This document shows positions 45,718 to 54,273 of a stretch of DNA of 64,000 nt, in pieces; position 1 is the stretch's first letter, and each line of letters opens with the position of its first letter. The notes beneath the pieces were generated by a model. It searched no databases and was not told the DNA's origin. It worked only from the letters and a program-made list of their open reading frames with translations. The position numbers and the translations under genes were made by a program. Source of the DNA: Pseudooceanicola nitratireducens (GTDB lineage Bacteria; Pseudomonadota; Alphaproteobacteria; Rhodobacterales; Rhodobacteraceae); the NCBI RefSeq assembly GCF_900109195.1, contig NZ_FNZG01000001.1, positions 930,001-994,000 of the forward strand, given 5' to 3'.

Positions 45718-47430
45718 TCAGCGTGTGCCCGAATAGCGTTCCTGCCAGTCGGCGGTTTCTTCATCCGTGACCTTGCGGAACAGGTTCTCGGGCACCGCAA
45801 AGGTGTGACCGGCGGGCAGGGTGGACAGAGCCTCGGACAGCGGGGCCTTGGGCCAGTCGACCGTCTCCAGCCCGAAGGCCTGCGCCATCTGGGCAGAGGC
45901 GTCCGGAATGAAGGGCGACGACACGGCTGCGTAGAACCGGATCAGGTTCAGCGACAGCCGGACGATCGCCGCGGCGCGCTCGGGATCTTCCTTGAACGCC
46001 GCCCAGGGGGCCGCCGATTGCAGGTATTCGTTCCCGGCCACCCAAAGCGCCCGCAACTCTTGCGAGGCCTTGCGCACTTCCATCGCCTCCATCTGGGTCT
46101 CATAGGCCGCAAGCCGCGCTTCCAGATCGGCAATCAGCGCTTCCTCCTGCGGGCCATAGCTGCCGCTTTCGGGCACCTCTTCGCCAAATTTCGACCGGCA
46201 GAACTTGGTCACCCGGCTGACGAAGTTGCCCAGCACATCCGCGAGGTCCTTGTTGACAGAGGCTTGGAAGTTTTCCCAGGTGAATTCCGCATCCGAGGAT
46301 TCCGGCGCATGGGACAGCAGCCACCAGCGCCAATAGTCGGCCGGCAGGATCTCAAGCGCCTGGTCCATGAAGACACCGCGCCCGCGCGAGGTCGAGAATT
46401 GGCCGCCCTCATAGTTCAGGTAATTGAACGACTTGATGTAATCGACCAGCTTCCAGGGCTCGCCCGAACCCAGGATCGTCGCCGGGAAACCAAGCGTGTG
46501 GAAGGGCACGTTATCCTTGCCCATGAACTGGGTGTAGGTCACATCGTCGGCACCCTTGTCCGTGCGCCACCAGCGTTCCCAGTCCGCGCCCTTGCCGGCG
46601 TCGACCCATTCCTGCGAACAGGCGATGTATTCGATCGGCGCGTCGAACCAGACGTAGAATACCTTGCCCTCCATTCCGGGCCAATCTTCGTTGCCCTTCT
46701 TGACCGGGATGCCCCAGTCGAGATCGCGGGTGATGCCACGGTCCTGCAGCCCGTCACCGTCGTTCAGCCATTTCTTGGCGATCGAGGTGGTCAGCACAGG
46801 CCAGCCATCGCGGGTGTCGATCCATTCCTCAAGCTCGTCCTTCATCTTGGACTGGCAAAGGTAAAGGTGCTTGGTCTCGCGCATCTCAAGGTCGGTCGAG
46901 CCCGAGATGGTCGAATGCGGATTGATCAGGTCGACCGGGTCCAGCTGCTTGGTGCAATTGTCGCATTGGTCGCCGCGCGCGCTGTCGAAACCGCAGTTGG
47001 GGCAGGTGCCTTCGATATAGCGGTCGGGCAGGAAACGCCCGTCCGCATGGGAATACATCTGCGTTTCCGAGACTTCGCGGATGAGCCCGGTCTCGGCCAG
47101 GCGGCCGGCGAAATGCTGGGTCAGCGCATGGTTGCGATCCGAGGACGAGCGCCCGAAGTGATCGAAGGACAGGCGGAATCCTTCGGCGATCCGGGCCTGA
47201 ACCTCGTGCATTTCGGCGCAATACTCGGCGACGGGCTTGCCGGCCTTGGCCGCGGCCAGTTCCGCCGGGGTGCCATGTTCGTCGGTGGCACAGAGGAACA
47301 GCACCTCCTGCCCGCGCGCACGCTGGTAGCGGGCATAAAGATCCGCCGGCAATTGAGAACCCACAAGGTTCCCCAGGTGTTTGATCCCGTTGATATACGG
47401 AATGGCCGAGGTGATCAGATGCCGTGCCAT
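45718..47430 (-). CDS. metG: Methionyl-tRNA synthetase
   Basis: A protein of 570 residues. The start is [29 protein letters not shown] (HLGN-type first motif). The zinc-binding domain carries four cysteines in CPNCGF and CDNC. The KMSKS-equivalent loop reads [13 protein letters not shown]: both lysines of KMSKS are replaced (Q-F-S-T-S), a known variation in some MetRS. The anticodon-binding helical domain follows. There is no C-terminal tRNA-binding EMAP domain. Confidence 0.95.
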   Translation of the reverse strand: MARHLITSAIPYINGIKHLGNLVGSQLPADLYARYQRARGQEVLFLCATDEHGTPAELAAAKAGKPVAEYCAEMHEVQARIAEGFRLSFDHFGRSSSDRNHALTQHFAGRLAETGLIREVSETQMYSHADGRFLPDRYIEGTCPNCGFDSARGDQCDNCTKQLDPVDLINPHSTISGSTDLEMRETKHLYLCQSKMKDELEEWIDTRDGWPVLTTSIAKKWLNDGDGLQDRGITRDLDWGIPVKKGNEDWPGMEGKVFYVWFDAPIEYIACSQEWVDAGKGADWERWWRTDKGADDVTYTQFMGKDNVPFHTLGFPATILGSGEPWKLVDYIKSFNYLNYEGGQFSTSRGRGVFMDQALEILPADYWRWWLLSHAPESSDAEFTWENFQASVNKDLADVLGNFVSRVTKFCRSKFGEEVPESGSYGPQEEALIADLEARLAAYETQMEAMEVRKASQELRALWVAGNEYLQSAAPWAAFKEDPERAAAIVRLSLNLIRFYAAVSSPFIPDASAQMAQAFGLETVDWPKAPLSEALSTLPAGHTFAVPENLFRKVTDEETADWQERYSGTR

Positions 47431-47449
47431 AATGCGCCTTTCGTCCGTT

Positions 47450-48196
47450 TCAGGCGCTGTTTAACCGCGCAGGCGGCGCAGGACCAGAGGGCTGTTGCCC
47501 TGCAGGCGTGGCCTGAACCCGGGCGGTGGGCTGGAGGGCGCGCGCGGGCCGGGCCAAGGCCATCGCGAAACGCGACCGCGGGTAGCCTTCATTGGCTTCG
47601 GCAAGGTGCCAGCTGCGCGGCGGCTCCATCCGGGCGCGCAAGCGGTCAAGTTGCCAGCCCGCAGGGCGGCTCGCGTGATCCGCCTCGCACCGCCAGCGGC
47701 TTTCGACACCCTGCGCGCCCCCCGCACCGGGCGTCAGCAACAGGCCAAGCGGCGCGCGCCCCGCCTCGGTCCCGGTTTCGGCGGCCAGATGCAGCCGGCG
47801 CACGGAGGTCAGGCTGGGCAGACCGGGAATATCCGCCACCGCCAGCGGGGCAGTGCCGCTGCGCAGGATCTCCTCCAGCGTCCAAAGAACGTCCTCGGCA
47901 CGCTTGGGGCGCACGAAGATCAGACGCTCTGGCCCGATGAACCGCACGACACCCTCGGCATAAAGCTGTTCGGCCTGCCAATCCGGACTGATCCACCAGA
48001 TCGGGGTAAAAGGGGGCAGATCTGGCCCCAGGTCGCGCAGAAGACAGGCCGCCACATAAAGCGCAAAGCTGCGCCGCGCCCCGCCGCAGATTTCGTGCAG
48101 GCGGGCAAGGGACAGCGTGGCCTCGGGGCCAAGCGACAGGGACGGAACGGCCCTGTGCGGCCGGCGTGACAGCAGGGGATGGGGCGGGGCAGACAT
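47450..48196 (-). CDS. imuA: ImuA-like (RecA-related) SOS mutagenesis protein
   Basis: A protein of 248 residues. Core elements of the ImuA group are present: [83 protein letters not shown], and [12 protein letters not shown]. Walker motifs are absent, as expected. In the usual cassette imuA is followed by imuB and dnaE2 for error-prone repair; here metG follows and no imuB or dnaE2 is in the window. The 15-bp LexA box upstream makes SOS control likely. Confidence 0.75.
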   Translation of the reverse strand: MSAPPHPLLSRRPHRAVPSLSLGPEATLSLARLHEICGGARRSFALYVAACLLRDLGPDLPPFTPIWWISPDWQAEQLYAEGVVRFIGPERLIFVRPKRAEDVLWTLEEILRSGTAPLAVADIPGLPSLTSVRRLHLAAETGTEAGRAPLGLLLTPGAGGAQGVESRWRCEADHASRPAGWQLDRLRARMEPPRSWHLAEANEGYPRSRFAMALARPARALQPTARVQATPAGQQPSGPAPPARLNSA

Positions 48197-48212
48197 GCGA
48201 TGAATATAGAAT

Positions 48213-48227
48213 GTTCATCAAATGTTC
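48213..48227. promoter_or_regulatory. LexA (SOS) box, GTTC-N7-GTTC
   Basis: GTTC-ATCAAAT-GTTC is the exact alphaproteobacterial LexA consensus. It lies 17-31 bases upstream of the imuA-like start, where LexA would block the promoter. The aldo/keto reductase start on the other strand is 96 bases away and less likely to be the target. Confidence 0.85.
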
Positions 48228-48322
48228 TCAATGTGAGTCGTGGGAAAAGAAATCCGCCTCTGGGCTTTCCTGTTTCGAATTCCGTAACATCTTGGCGGTA
48301 GACAAAGGAAAAAGAGGGACCG

Positions 48323-49375
48323 ATGCAGAAGAACCGCCTTGGCCGAAGTGATATCAACGTGTCCCGCTATTGCCTGGGGTCCATGACCTGGGGGCGGCAG
48401 ACGACCGCGCGTGCCGCCCATGCGCAGATCGACATGGCGCTGGATCACGGCATCAATTTCATCGACACGGCCGAGATGTATCCCGTGAACCCCGTCAGCG
48501 CCGAAACCATCGGGCGCACGGAACGCATCATCGGGCTGTGGTTCGACGCCTCTGCCGGACGGCGCAGTGATGTGATCCTTGCCACGAAACACTCGGGCGA
48601 AGGGCTGCGCGCCGTGCGCGACGGGGCCCCGATCACCGCGCGCAGCATCCGCGAAACCATCGAAGGGTCGTTGCGGCGGCTCAAGACCGACTACATCGAC
48701 CTGTATCAGTTCCACTGGCCGAATCGCGGGTCGTACCATTTCCGCCAGAACTGGGGCTACGACCCCTCGGGGCAGCAGCCGGCCAAGGTGCGCGACAACA
48801 TGGCCGAATGCCTTGCCGCGCTGGAGGAGGAGCGCAAGCGCGGCACCATCCGCGAATTCGGCCTGTCGAACGAAACCGCCTGGGGCGCGGCACAATGGCT
48901 GCGCCTGTCCGAGGACGCCGGGGGCGACACCCCGCGCGCGGCCTCGATCCAGAACGAATACTCGCTGCTTTGCCGGCATTTCGACACCGACCTGGCCGAA
49001 CTGTCGCTGAACGAGGATCTGGGGCTGCTGGCCTATTCGCCGCTGGCCGCAGGCCTTCTGACCGGCAAGTACCAGGGCGGAGCGGTGCCGGACGGATCGC
49101 GCATGGCCCGGGTGCCTGAACTGGGCGGCCGCAAATCCCCCCGGGTCTTCGACGCGGTCGAGGATTACATCGACCTGGCCTTCAAACACGACCTAGATCC
49201 GGTGCACATGGCGCTGGAATGGGTGGCCGGGCGCAAGTTCACCACCTCGGTCATCATCGGTGCCACCACCGGAGACCAGCTGGACCACATCCTGAAAGGC
49301 ACCAGCCTGAAGCTGACAAAGGAGGTTTGCGACGACATCGACAAGGTGCATCGCGCCCATCCAATGCCCTATTGA
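48323..49375 (+). CDS. Aldo/keto reductase (Tas-like)
   Basis: A protein of 350 residues. The AKR tetrad region is visible: NFIDTAEMYPVNPVSAETIG (Asp, Tyr), VILATKHSG (Lys), LYQFHWPNRG (His). Family AKR11/Tas-type length. It reduces aldehydes or ketones with NADPH; physiological substrate unknown. AAGGAAAAAGAGGGA upstream supports the start. Divergent from imuA. Confidence 0.9.
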   Translation: MQKNRLGRSDINVSRYCLGSMTWGRQTTARAAHAQIDMALDHGINFIDTAEMYPVNPVSAETIGRTERIIGLWFDASAGRRSDVILATKHSGEGLRAVRDGAPITARSIRETIEGSLRRLKTDYIDLYQFHWPNRGSYHFRQNWGYDPSGQQPAKVRDNMAECLAALEEERKRGTIREFGLSNETAWGAAQWLRLSEDAGGDTPRAASIQNEYSLLCRHFDTDLAELSLNEDLGLLAYSPLAAGLLTGKYQGGAVPDGSRMARVPELGGRKSPRVFDAVEDYIDLAFKHDLDPVHMALEWVAGRKFTTSVIIGATTGDQLDHILKGTSLKLTKEVCDDIDKVHRAHPMPY

Positions 49376-49441
49376 TCGGCCATCAAACCGATGCGGAAGG
49401 CGCTGGCATAAGGGTCCGTGATCCGTCATGTAGAAAGCATG

Positions 49442-50326
49442 ATGGAATCATGGATTTTCTTCTCTCTCGCGGCGACCCTGTTTCAGACGATCCGCTTCAT
49501 GCTGCAAAAGGTGCTTGCAACCGGGGGGCTTAGCGCGGGCGGCGCGACCTTTGCGCGCTTTCTCTACTCCGGGCCGATCGTCTGGCTGATCGTGCTGCTG
49601 GTCCCCGATTGGCCCACCATCGCGCCGGGGTTCTGGCCCTATGCGGTGGTTGGCGGGGTGACCCAGATCCTGGCCACGGTCTGTGTCGTGCTGCTGTTCC
49701 AGACCCGGAACTTCGCCGTCGGTATCACGCTGAAAAAGACCGAGGTTCTGCTGACCGTGCTCGTCGGCATCGTGATCCTGGGCGAAGGCGTCAGCTGGCC
49801 GGGGTTTGCGGCCATGGTCCTGGGCGTTCTGGGGGTGCTTTTGCTGTCGGATCCGCCGAAAGTGCAGGGCAGCTGGCGGTCACTTCTGTTGAATCGGGCC
49901 GTCGGGCTGGGCCTGACCTCGGGCATTTTTTTCGCGATCTCGGCCGTGACCTATCGCGGCGCATCCCTTCAGGTCGAGGCAGAGCCGGCGATCCGGTCGC
50001 TCTTCACCTTGGCCTGCGTCCTGATGGTCCAGGTCTCGGCTCTCGGTGCATGGCTCTTGATCCGCGAACCGGGGGAAGTGACCCGCGTGGCCCGCGCCTG
50101 GAGACGCGCCGCCTGGATCGGGGTGACCTCGCTTGCGGGGTCCTATTGCTGGTTCACCGCCTTCACGCTGGAAAACGCGGGCTATGTCTTTGCCGTCGGC
50201 CAGGTCGAGGTCATCCTGTCGCTGATGGCCTCGGTGCTGTTTTTCCACGAAAAGATCAGCCGGAAAGAGGTTTTCGGCATCGGGCTGATCACGCTGTCGG
50301 TCGTCGTGCTGATCGCCGTCACCTGA
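49442..50326 (+). CDS. EamA/DMT-family transporter
   Basis: A protein of 294 residues from ATG at 49442 (alternatives 49418 GTG, 49439). Ten hydrophobic segments form two EamA repeats; conserved GITLKKTEVLLTVLVGIVILGEGVSW closes the first and AVGQVEVILSLMASVLFFHEKISRKEVFGIGLI the second. Drug/metabolite exporter of unknown substrate. Confidence 0.88.
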   Translation: MESWIFFSLAATLFQTIRFMLQKVLATGGLSAGGATFARFLYSGPIVWLIVLLVPDWPTIAPGFWPYAVVGGVTQILATVCVVLLFQTRNFAVGITLKKTEVLLTVLVGIVILGEGVSWPGFAAMVLGVLGVLLLSDPPKVQGSWRSLLLNRAVGLGLTSGIFFAISAVTYRGASLQVEAEPAIRSLFTLACVLMVQVSALGAWLLIREPGEVTRVARAWRRAAWIGVTSLAGSYCWFTAFTLENAGYVFAVGQVEVILSLMASVLFFHEKISRKEVFGIGLITLSVVVLIAVT

Positions 50327-50356
50327 CGGCGATCAATTGGACGGCCGGGGTGCCCG

Positions 50357-51088
50357 TCAATCCAGGCGACCGTCCATGTCGACCAGCCCGCGCAGCCGGT
50401 GAAAGGCCGAATTCGATCCTGTGTTGGCAAAGAACGGCACGCTTGCCGGGGGCTCCGGATCCTGGGCGCGCTGCTGAACCTCGGCCAGGACGACCTCGGT
50501 TATGAAGGGAAGATCAAAGCTGCGCGCTTCTTCCAGGGGGATCCACTGCAGCGTCGACAATTCGTCGCAAGCGGCTGAAAAGTCGTCCAGATCCGTGGCC
50601 ACATGCACATCCGCATCGACCAGGAAGAACCGCGCATCAAAGCGCCGCGGCCGTCCCGGAGGGGTGATCGCGCGGAACACGAACTGCAGCGCAGAGGCGT
50701 CGGGCACATGGCCAGTGGCGGCGAAGGTTTCCCAATCGGCCGGCGCGCCGGTCCAGCTGCCCTTTTGGCCAAGGACCAGCCCGGTTTCCTCCCAAAGCTC
50801 GCGGATCGCCGCCGCGCCAAGCGCGGTCACCAGGTCCCCCTCGGCCGATTCACGCAGCCGCGTGGCGCAGGGATCGGGGATCGGCGCCGCCAGGGGAATG
50901 TCCGCATCGCCCGCGTCCACGGCCCCGCCGGGGAAGACCACCTTGTTCGGCATGAACACGGCCTTGGACCCGCGCTGGCCCATCAGGACCTTGGGGTTCG
51001 AGGCCCGGTCGCGCAGGGCGATCACCGTGGCGGCATTGCGAATCTGGGATTTGTCGACCGGTTTGGTCGCGGGCTCTACAACTGTCAT
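50357..51088 (-). CDS. NUDIX hydrolase (NUDT7/CoA-diphosphatase-like group)
   Basis: A protein of 243 residues. The Nudix box helix AAIRELWEETGLVLG is intact, but an insertion of about 35 residues separates it from the preceding VVFPGGAVD loop, as in the NUDT7/NUDT19-type subgroup. The N-terminal strand VLMGQRGSKAVFMPNKVVFPGG fits. It cleaves nucleoside diphosphate-X compounds, perhaps CoA derivatives. Its 3' end is convergent with the EamA gene. Confidence 0.85.
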   Translation of the reverse strand: MTVVEPATKPVDKSQIRNAATVIALRDRASNPKVLMGQRGSKAVFMPNKVVFPGGAVDAGDADIPLAAPIPDPCATRLRESAEGDLVTALGAAAIRELWEETGLVLGQKGSWTGAPADWETFAATGHVPDASALQFVFRAITPPGRPRRFDARFFLVDADVHVATDLDDFSAACDELSTLQWIPLEEARSFDLPFITEVVLAEVQQRAQDPEPPASVPFFANTGSNSAFHRLRGLVDMDGRLD

Positions 51089-51154
51089 TCATCCTCCTCA
51101 GGCGCCGTCGTCTGGACCGGGCTCATCAGAGACCGGGACGCCACGAGGGGACGA

Positions 51155-51562
51155 TCACTGCGATGACCCGAACCCGTGCATGCGCCGGGCCCATTGAAAC
51201 GCAACCAGCGCCCCCTTCAGTCTGGGCAGAAGGTAAAGCGACAAGGTGACGGTGCCAATAGCGAAACCGGTAAACATGACAAGTGGATCGGGCTGCCATG
51301 CGGTGTATGACGCCAGCATGACCGGAGCCAGAAGGTGCCCGACGATCAGGATCGTCAGATAGGCCGGGCCGTCGTCGGCGCGGTGATGATGCAGATCTTC
51401 GCGGCAGACCGGGCAATGATCGCGCACCTTCAGATAGCCCTTGAGCATCGGGCCGGACCCGCAATTGGGGCATTTGCGCCGGAAGCCACGCCAGACGGTC
51501 GGCCAGAGCTCGCGCTCGGCCGTCTCGGGCTGGGGCATCGGATCGACCTGGGTGTCTTTCAT
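51155..51562 (-). CDS. DUF983 membrane protein with a zinc-ribbon-like N-terminus
   Basis: A protein of 135 residues. The cytoplasmic part has CPNCGSGPML and CPVCREDL (two CxxC pairs) followed by HHHRADDGPAYLTILIVGHLLAPVMLA and a second helix. Matches DUF983, conserved in alphaproteobacteria, often beside a NUDIX hydrolase gene as here. The start at 51562 suits the family; a longer in-frame start adds a basic, low-complexity leader. Function unknown. Confidence 0.88.
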   Translation of the reverse strand: MKDTQVDPMPQPETAERELWPTVWRGFRRKCPNCGSGPMLKGYLKVRDHCPVCREDLHHHRADDGPAYLTILIVGHLLAPVMLASYTAWQPDPLVMFTGFAIGTVTLSLYLLPRLKGALVAFQWARRMHGFGSSQ

Positions 51563-51768
51563 AATTCTCTCGTCGAATGGGGTGCCGGACCGCGCAGGTC
51601 CGGACTTTGGAGGGACCGGCCCAAGATGACGGCCCCGCGCCCCGGGATAAAGGGGACGGAATGTCCTTGCGGCGGGATGTCGCGCAAATCCCCTGTTTTT
51701 CCGGGCGAAACCGGGGCTTGGCCCGGTGCAGCGGCTCCGGCCTTGGGGGCGGTTACAAGGCATGTGAA

Positions 51769-51800
51769 AAAAACTTTGCCGATTGGCGACGGAAGTTTTT
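51769..51800. promoter_or_regulatory. Inverted repeat upstream of the EF-hand gene
   Basis: AAAAACTT (51769-51776) and AAGTTTTT (51793-51800) with CCG/CGG inner arms. The 311-base gap (51563-51873) between DUF983 and the EF-hand gene shows no other feature. A GGAAG...CGTA pair (51791-51812) loosely resembles an ECF promoter but its spacer is short. Confidence 0.4.
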
Positions 51801-51873
51801 GCCCCGCCCGTATGAGCTTGTGAAGGTTGAGCGAAGGCCTTCTCCTAGCAGTCAAGAAATGGAGAGTACTGAT

Positions 51874-52404
51874 ATGAAACGCGCATTTGCCCTGACCGGT
51901 GCCATGATCCTGGCCCTGACCGCCAATGCCCTGCCGGCCGTTGCACAGGATGCCGGCCCCGCCCCGAAAGGTCCGCGCTTTGACTTTGCGCAGGTCGACA
52001 CGGATGGCGACGGCAAGATCACGCCCGAAGAGCTTCAGGCCCATTCCGCCGCGCGCTTTGCCCAAGCCGACACTGATGGCGATGGCACGCTGAGCGTCGA
52101 GGAAATGGTCGCTCGCATGGAAGCCCGCCAGGCCGAGCGCCTGCAGCGCGGGGCCGAACGGATGATCGAACGGATGGACAAGAACGACGACGGAGTCCTG
52201 TCGGCCGATGAAATGGCCCCGCGGGATGAAGGCCGCATGTTCGCCCGCCTCGACGCGAACGAAGATGGCGCGATTTCCCAAGAGGAAATGGAAAAGGCCC
52301 GCGACCGGTTTGAAGAGCGCCGCGAAAAGGGCGGACGCCACGGGGATCATGACCGTGATCACGACCGGGGACACGGTAAGCCCTGGAAAAAGCACAACGA
52401 CTGA
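51874..52404 (+). CDS. Secreted EF-hand calcium-binding protein
   Basis: A protein of 176 residues. The signal peptide is MKRAFALTGAMILALTANALPAVAQ. Four EF-hand loops follow: DTDGDGKITPEE, DTDGDGTLSVEE, DKNDDGVLSADE and DANEDGAISQEE, each with acidic residues at positions 1, 3, 5 and 12. The tail is His/Asp-rich (HGDHDRDHDRGHGKPWKKHND). GGAGAG sets the start at 51874. A sigma-factor operon follows 130 bases on, an arrangement consistent with the EF-hand protein being part of the same regulon. Confidence 0.9.
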   Translation: MKRAFALTGAMILALTANALPAVAQDAGPAPKGPRFDFAQVDTDGDGKITPEELQAHSAARFAQADTDGDGTLSVEEMVARMEARQAERLQRGAERMIERMDKNDDGVLSADEMAPRDEGRMFARLDANEDGAISQEEMEKARDRFEERREKGGRHGDHDRDHDRGHGKPWKKHND

Positions 52405-52532
52405 TCCTGTCGTGAAAGCCCGGTTCGGGGCAGGGGCGCTGACCCCGGACCCGGATCAGGGCAATGAACCAACGGCATCCCGGCCCAGCCCGGGATTGCC
52501 AGCCGCCCGATCAAGAGATACGCCCGCCGGAT

Positions 52533-53129
52533 ATGACGGACATGCCTTTCGACGATCTGTCCAGCCTGGATGACGATGCTCTCCTTGTGCTTTATGCCAA
52601 TGGGGATCCCATGGCTGCGCGGGTTCTGACCGGGCGTCTGGCCCCTGTGGTCATGGCCCATGCCTATCGGCTGACGGGCAACCGGACCGAGGCCGAGGAC
52701 GTCACCCAGGAAGCGCTGTTGCGCCTGTGGAAGATCGCGCCCGAGTGGCGTCAGGGCGAGGCGAAGGTGACCACCTGGCTCTACCGGGTGACCGCAAACC
52801 TGGTGACGGACGGGCTGCGCCGGCGGCGCGGCGGATCCGTCGATCTGGACGCGATCCCCGAGCCGGAAGACGATCGCCCCGGGGCGGATCAGGTCATGCA
52901 GGACCGTGCGCGGATGGATGCGCTGAACGCGGCGCTGATGACCCTGCCGGACCGGCAACGCCAGGCCGTGGTGTTGCGCCACATCGAAGGGCTGACAAAT
53001 CCCGAGATCGCAGAGATCATGGATCTGGGTGTGGAAGCGGTAGAAAGCCTGACCGCGCGGGGCAAGAGGGGACTTGCCAAGGTGCTGGAATGGCAGAAGA
53101 AAAACTTGGGGTATCAGGACGATGACTGA
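52533..53129 (+). CDS. ECF-type RNA polymerase sigma factor
   Basis: A protein of 198 residues from 52533 (alternative 52542). Region 2: LVLYANGDPMAARVLTGRLAPVVMAHAYRLTGNRTEAEDVTQEALLRLWKIAPEW, with the -10 recognition segment VTTWLYRVTANLVTDGLRRRR. Region 4: LPDRQRQAVVLRHIEGLTNPEIAEIMDLGVEAVESLTARGKRGL. It overlaps the anti-sigma-like gene. Such factors respond to envelope or metal stress. Confidence 0.9.
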   Translation: MTDMPFDDLSSLDDDALLVLYANGDPMAARVLTGRLAPVVMAHAYRLTGNRTEAEDVTQEALLRLWKIAPEWRQGEAKVTTWLYRVTANLVTDGLRRRRGGSVDLDAIPEPEDDRPGADQVMQDRARMDALNAALMTLPDRQRQAVVLRHIEGLTNPEIAEIMDLGVEAVESLTARGKRGLAKVLEWQKKNLGYQDDD

Positions 53130-53520
53130 CAAGTACACGGATAAGGACGACGGGTTCGCGGGGCTGGACGCCCTGTTCGATACCGCGCGTGCCGCACCCG
53201 CCCCCCTGTCGGAGGACATGCTGGACCGGCTGACCCGCGACGCGTTGGATGTCCAGGCGGGCTTTGCAGCGTCGCCGGCTGCACCGCCGCGACGCGGACG
53301 CCTGGCCGGTTGGCTGGCCGCGATCGGCGGATGGCCCGCGATGGCAACGCTTGCCACGGCCGGGGTGGCCGGGCTGTGGATCGGGGCCATGCCGCCGGCC
53401 TTTGTCGAAACCCTGGGACTTGGCTCTGCCACGGCGAGCGATACGGCCGAAGATGATCTGTATCTTGTCGATCCGCTGCCGGGCTTTGTCGTGTCCCTGA
53501 CGATGGGAGAGGGCTCATGA
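53122..53520 (+). CDS. Putative anti-sigma factor (single-span membrane protein)
   Basis: A protein of 132 residues. Short cytoplasmic domain (LDALFDTARAAPAPLSEDMLDRLTRDALDVQ), then one membrane helix (WPAMATLATAGVAGLWIGAM) and a short periplasmic tail. No zinc HxxxCxxC motif. Overlaps the sigma gene by 8 bases and the next gene by 4, and stands in the usual anti-sigma position. Confidence 0.7.
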   Translation: MTDKYTDKDDGFAGLDALFDTARAAPAPLSEDMLDRLTRDALDVQAGFAASPAAPPRRGRLAGWLAAIGGWPAMATLATAGVAGLWIGAMPPAFVETLGLGSATASDTAEDDLYLVDPLPGFVVSLTMGEGS

Positions 53521-54032
53521 CCCGCACCACTGACACTGAAAAGTCCTCTGTCCGGACGGGCGGCGCGTCGCGTCGGCTGCGCTGGTTGCTGGTGCCGTCC
53601 CTTGCGCTGAACCTTCTGGTGGTCGGTGCCGTGGTCGGACACGCGGTGTTTGACGAACCCGACCGCAAGGTGCCGCGTGTCGACCGGATTGGCGGCCCGC
53701 TGACCTTTGCGCTAAGCCATGACGACCGCAAGGAAATCGGCAAGGCGCTGCGCCAGCAGTACCGCCAGGGGCGGCCGACCCGGGCGCAAATCCAGGAAGA
53801 ATACCAGCAGGCGATCACGGCGCTGCGGGCCGATCCCTATGATCGCGCGGGGCTTGAGGCGGTCTTTGCCGCACAGCTGGCAGGGGCGACGGAACGGGTG
53901 GCGATTGGCCAGCGATTGCTGTTGGAGCGGATCGCGCAAATGTCTTCGGATGAACGCCGCGCCTTTGCCGATCGTTTGGAAGAAGGGCTGGAGCATCCTG
54001 AACGCTTTGGACGACCGGAAAAGCGGCCCTAG
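53517..54032 (+). CDS. Periplasmic heavy-metal-sensor-like protein (CnrX/Spy-type)
   Basis: A protein of 171 residues. A basic leader and one helix (LRWLLVPSLALNLLVVGAVVGHAVF) anchor a helical periplasmic domain rich in Arg/Gln (KALRQQYRQGRPTRAQIQEEYQQAITALRADPYDRAGLEAVFAAQLAGATERV, then LLLERIAQMSSDERRAFADRLEEGL). The LxxR-type pattern resembles Spy/CpxP/CnrX. With the sigma and anti-sigma genes it forms a stress-sensing module; the signal could be metal or misfolded protein. Confidence 0.75.
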   Translation: MTRTTDTEKSSVRTGGASRRLRWLLVPSLALNLLVVGAVVGHAVFDEPDRKVPRVDRIGGPLTFALSHDDRKEIGKALRQQYRQGRPTRAQIQEEYQQAITALRADPYDRAGLEAVFAAQLAGATERVAIGQRLLLERIAQMSSDERRAFADRLEEGLEHPERFGRPEKRP

Positions 54033-54273
54033 GCGGTCCTCGCCGGGCCCTGACATGCCCGTCTCGGGTGTGGAGGGCGGTTTGGTCTGATCATCGGGTG
54101 GTTCTGCTTGGGGTTGTGTTGCGGGGTGCTGCTGCTGGTTTTGCGAGTCTGTTTTGCGGCAATATCCTGTGCGGGCATTTCTCTAAGATATTAATACAAT
54201 TAGATAGTTCTGGGATTTTCTCAGATCAGATCGGACGTTCTGAAATTTGCTGCGAAATCAGATCAATCATTCT

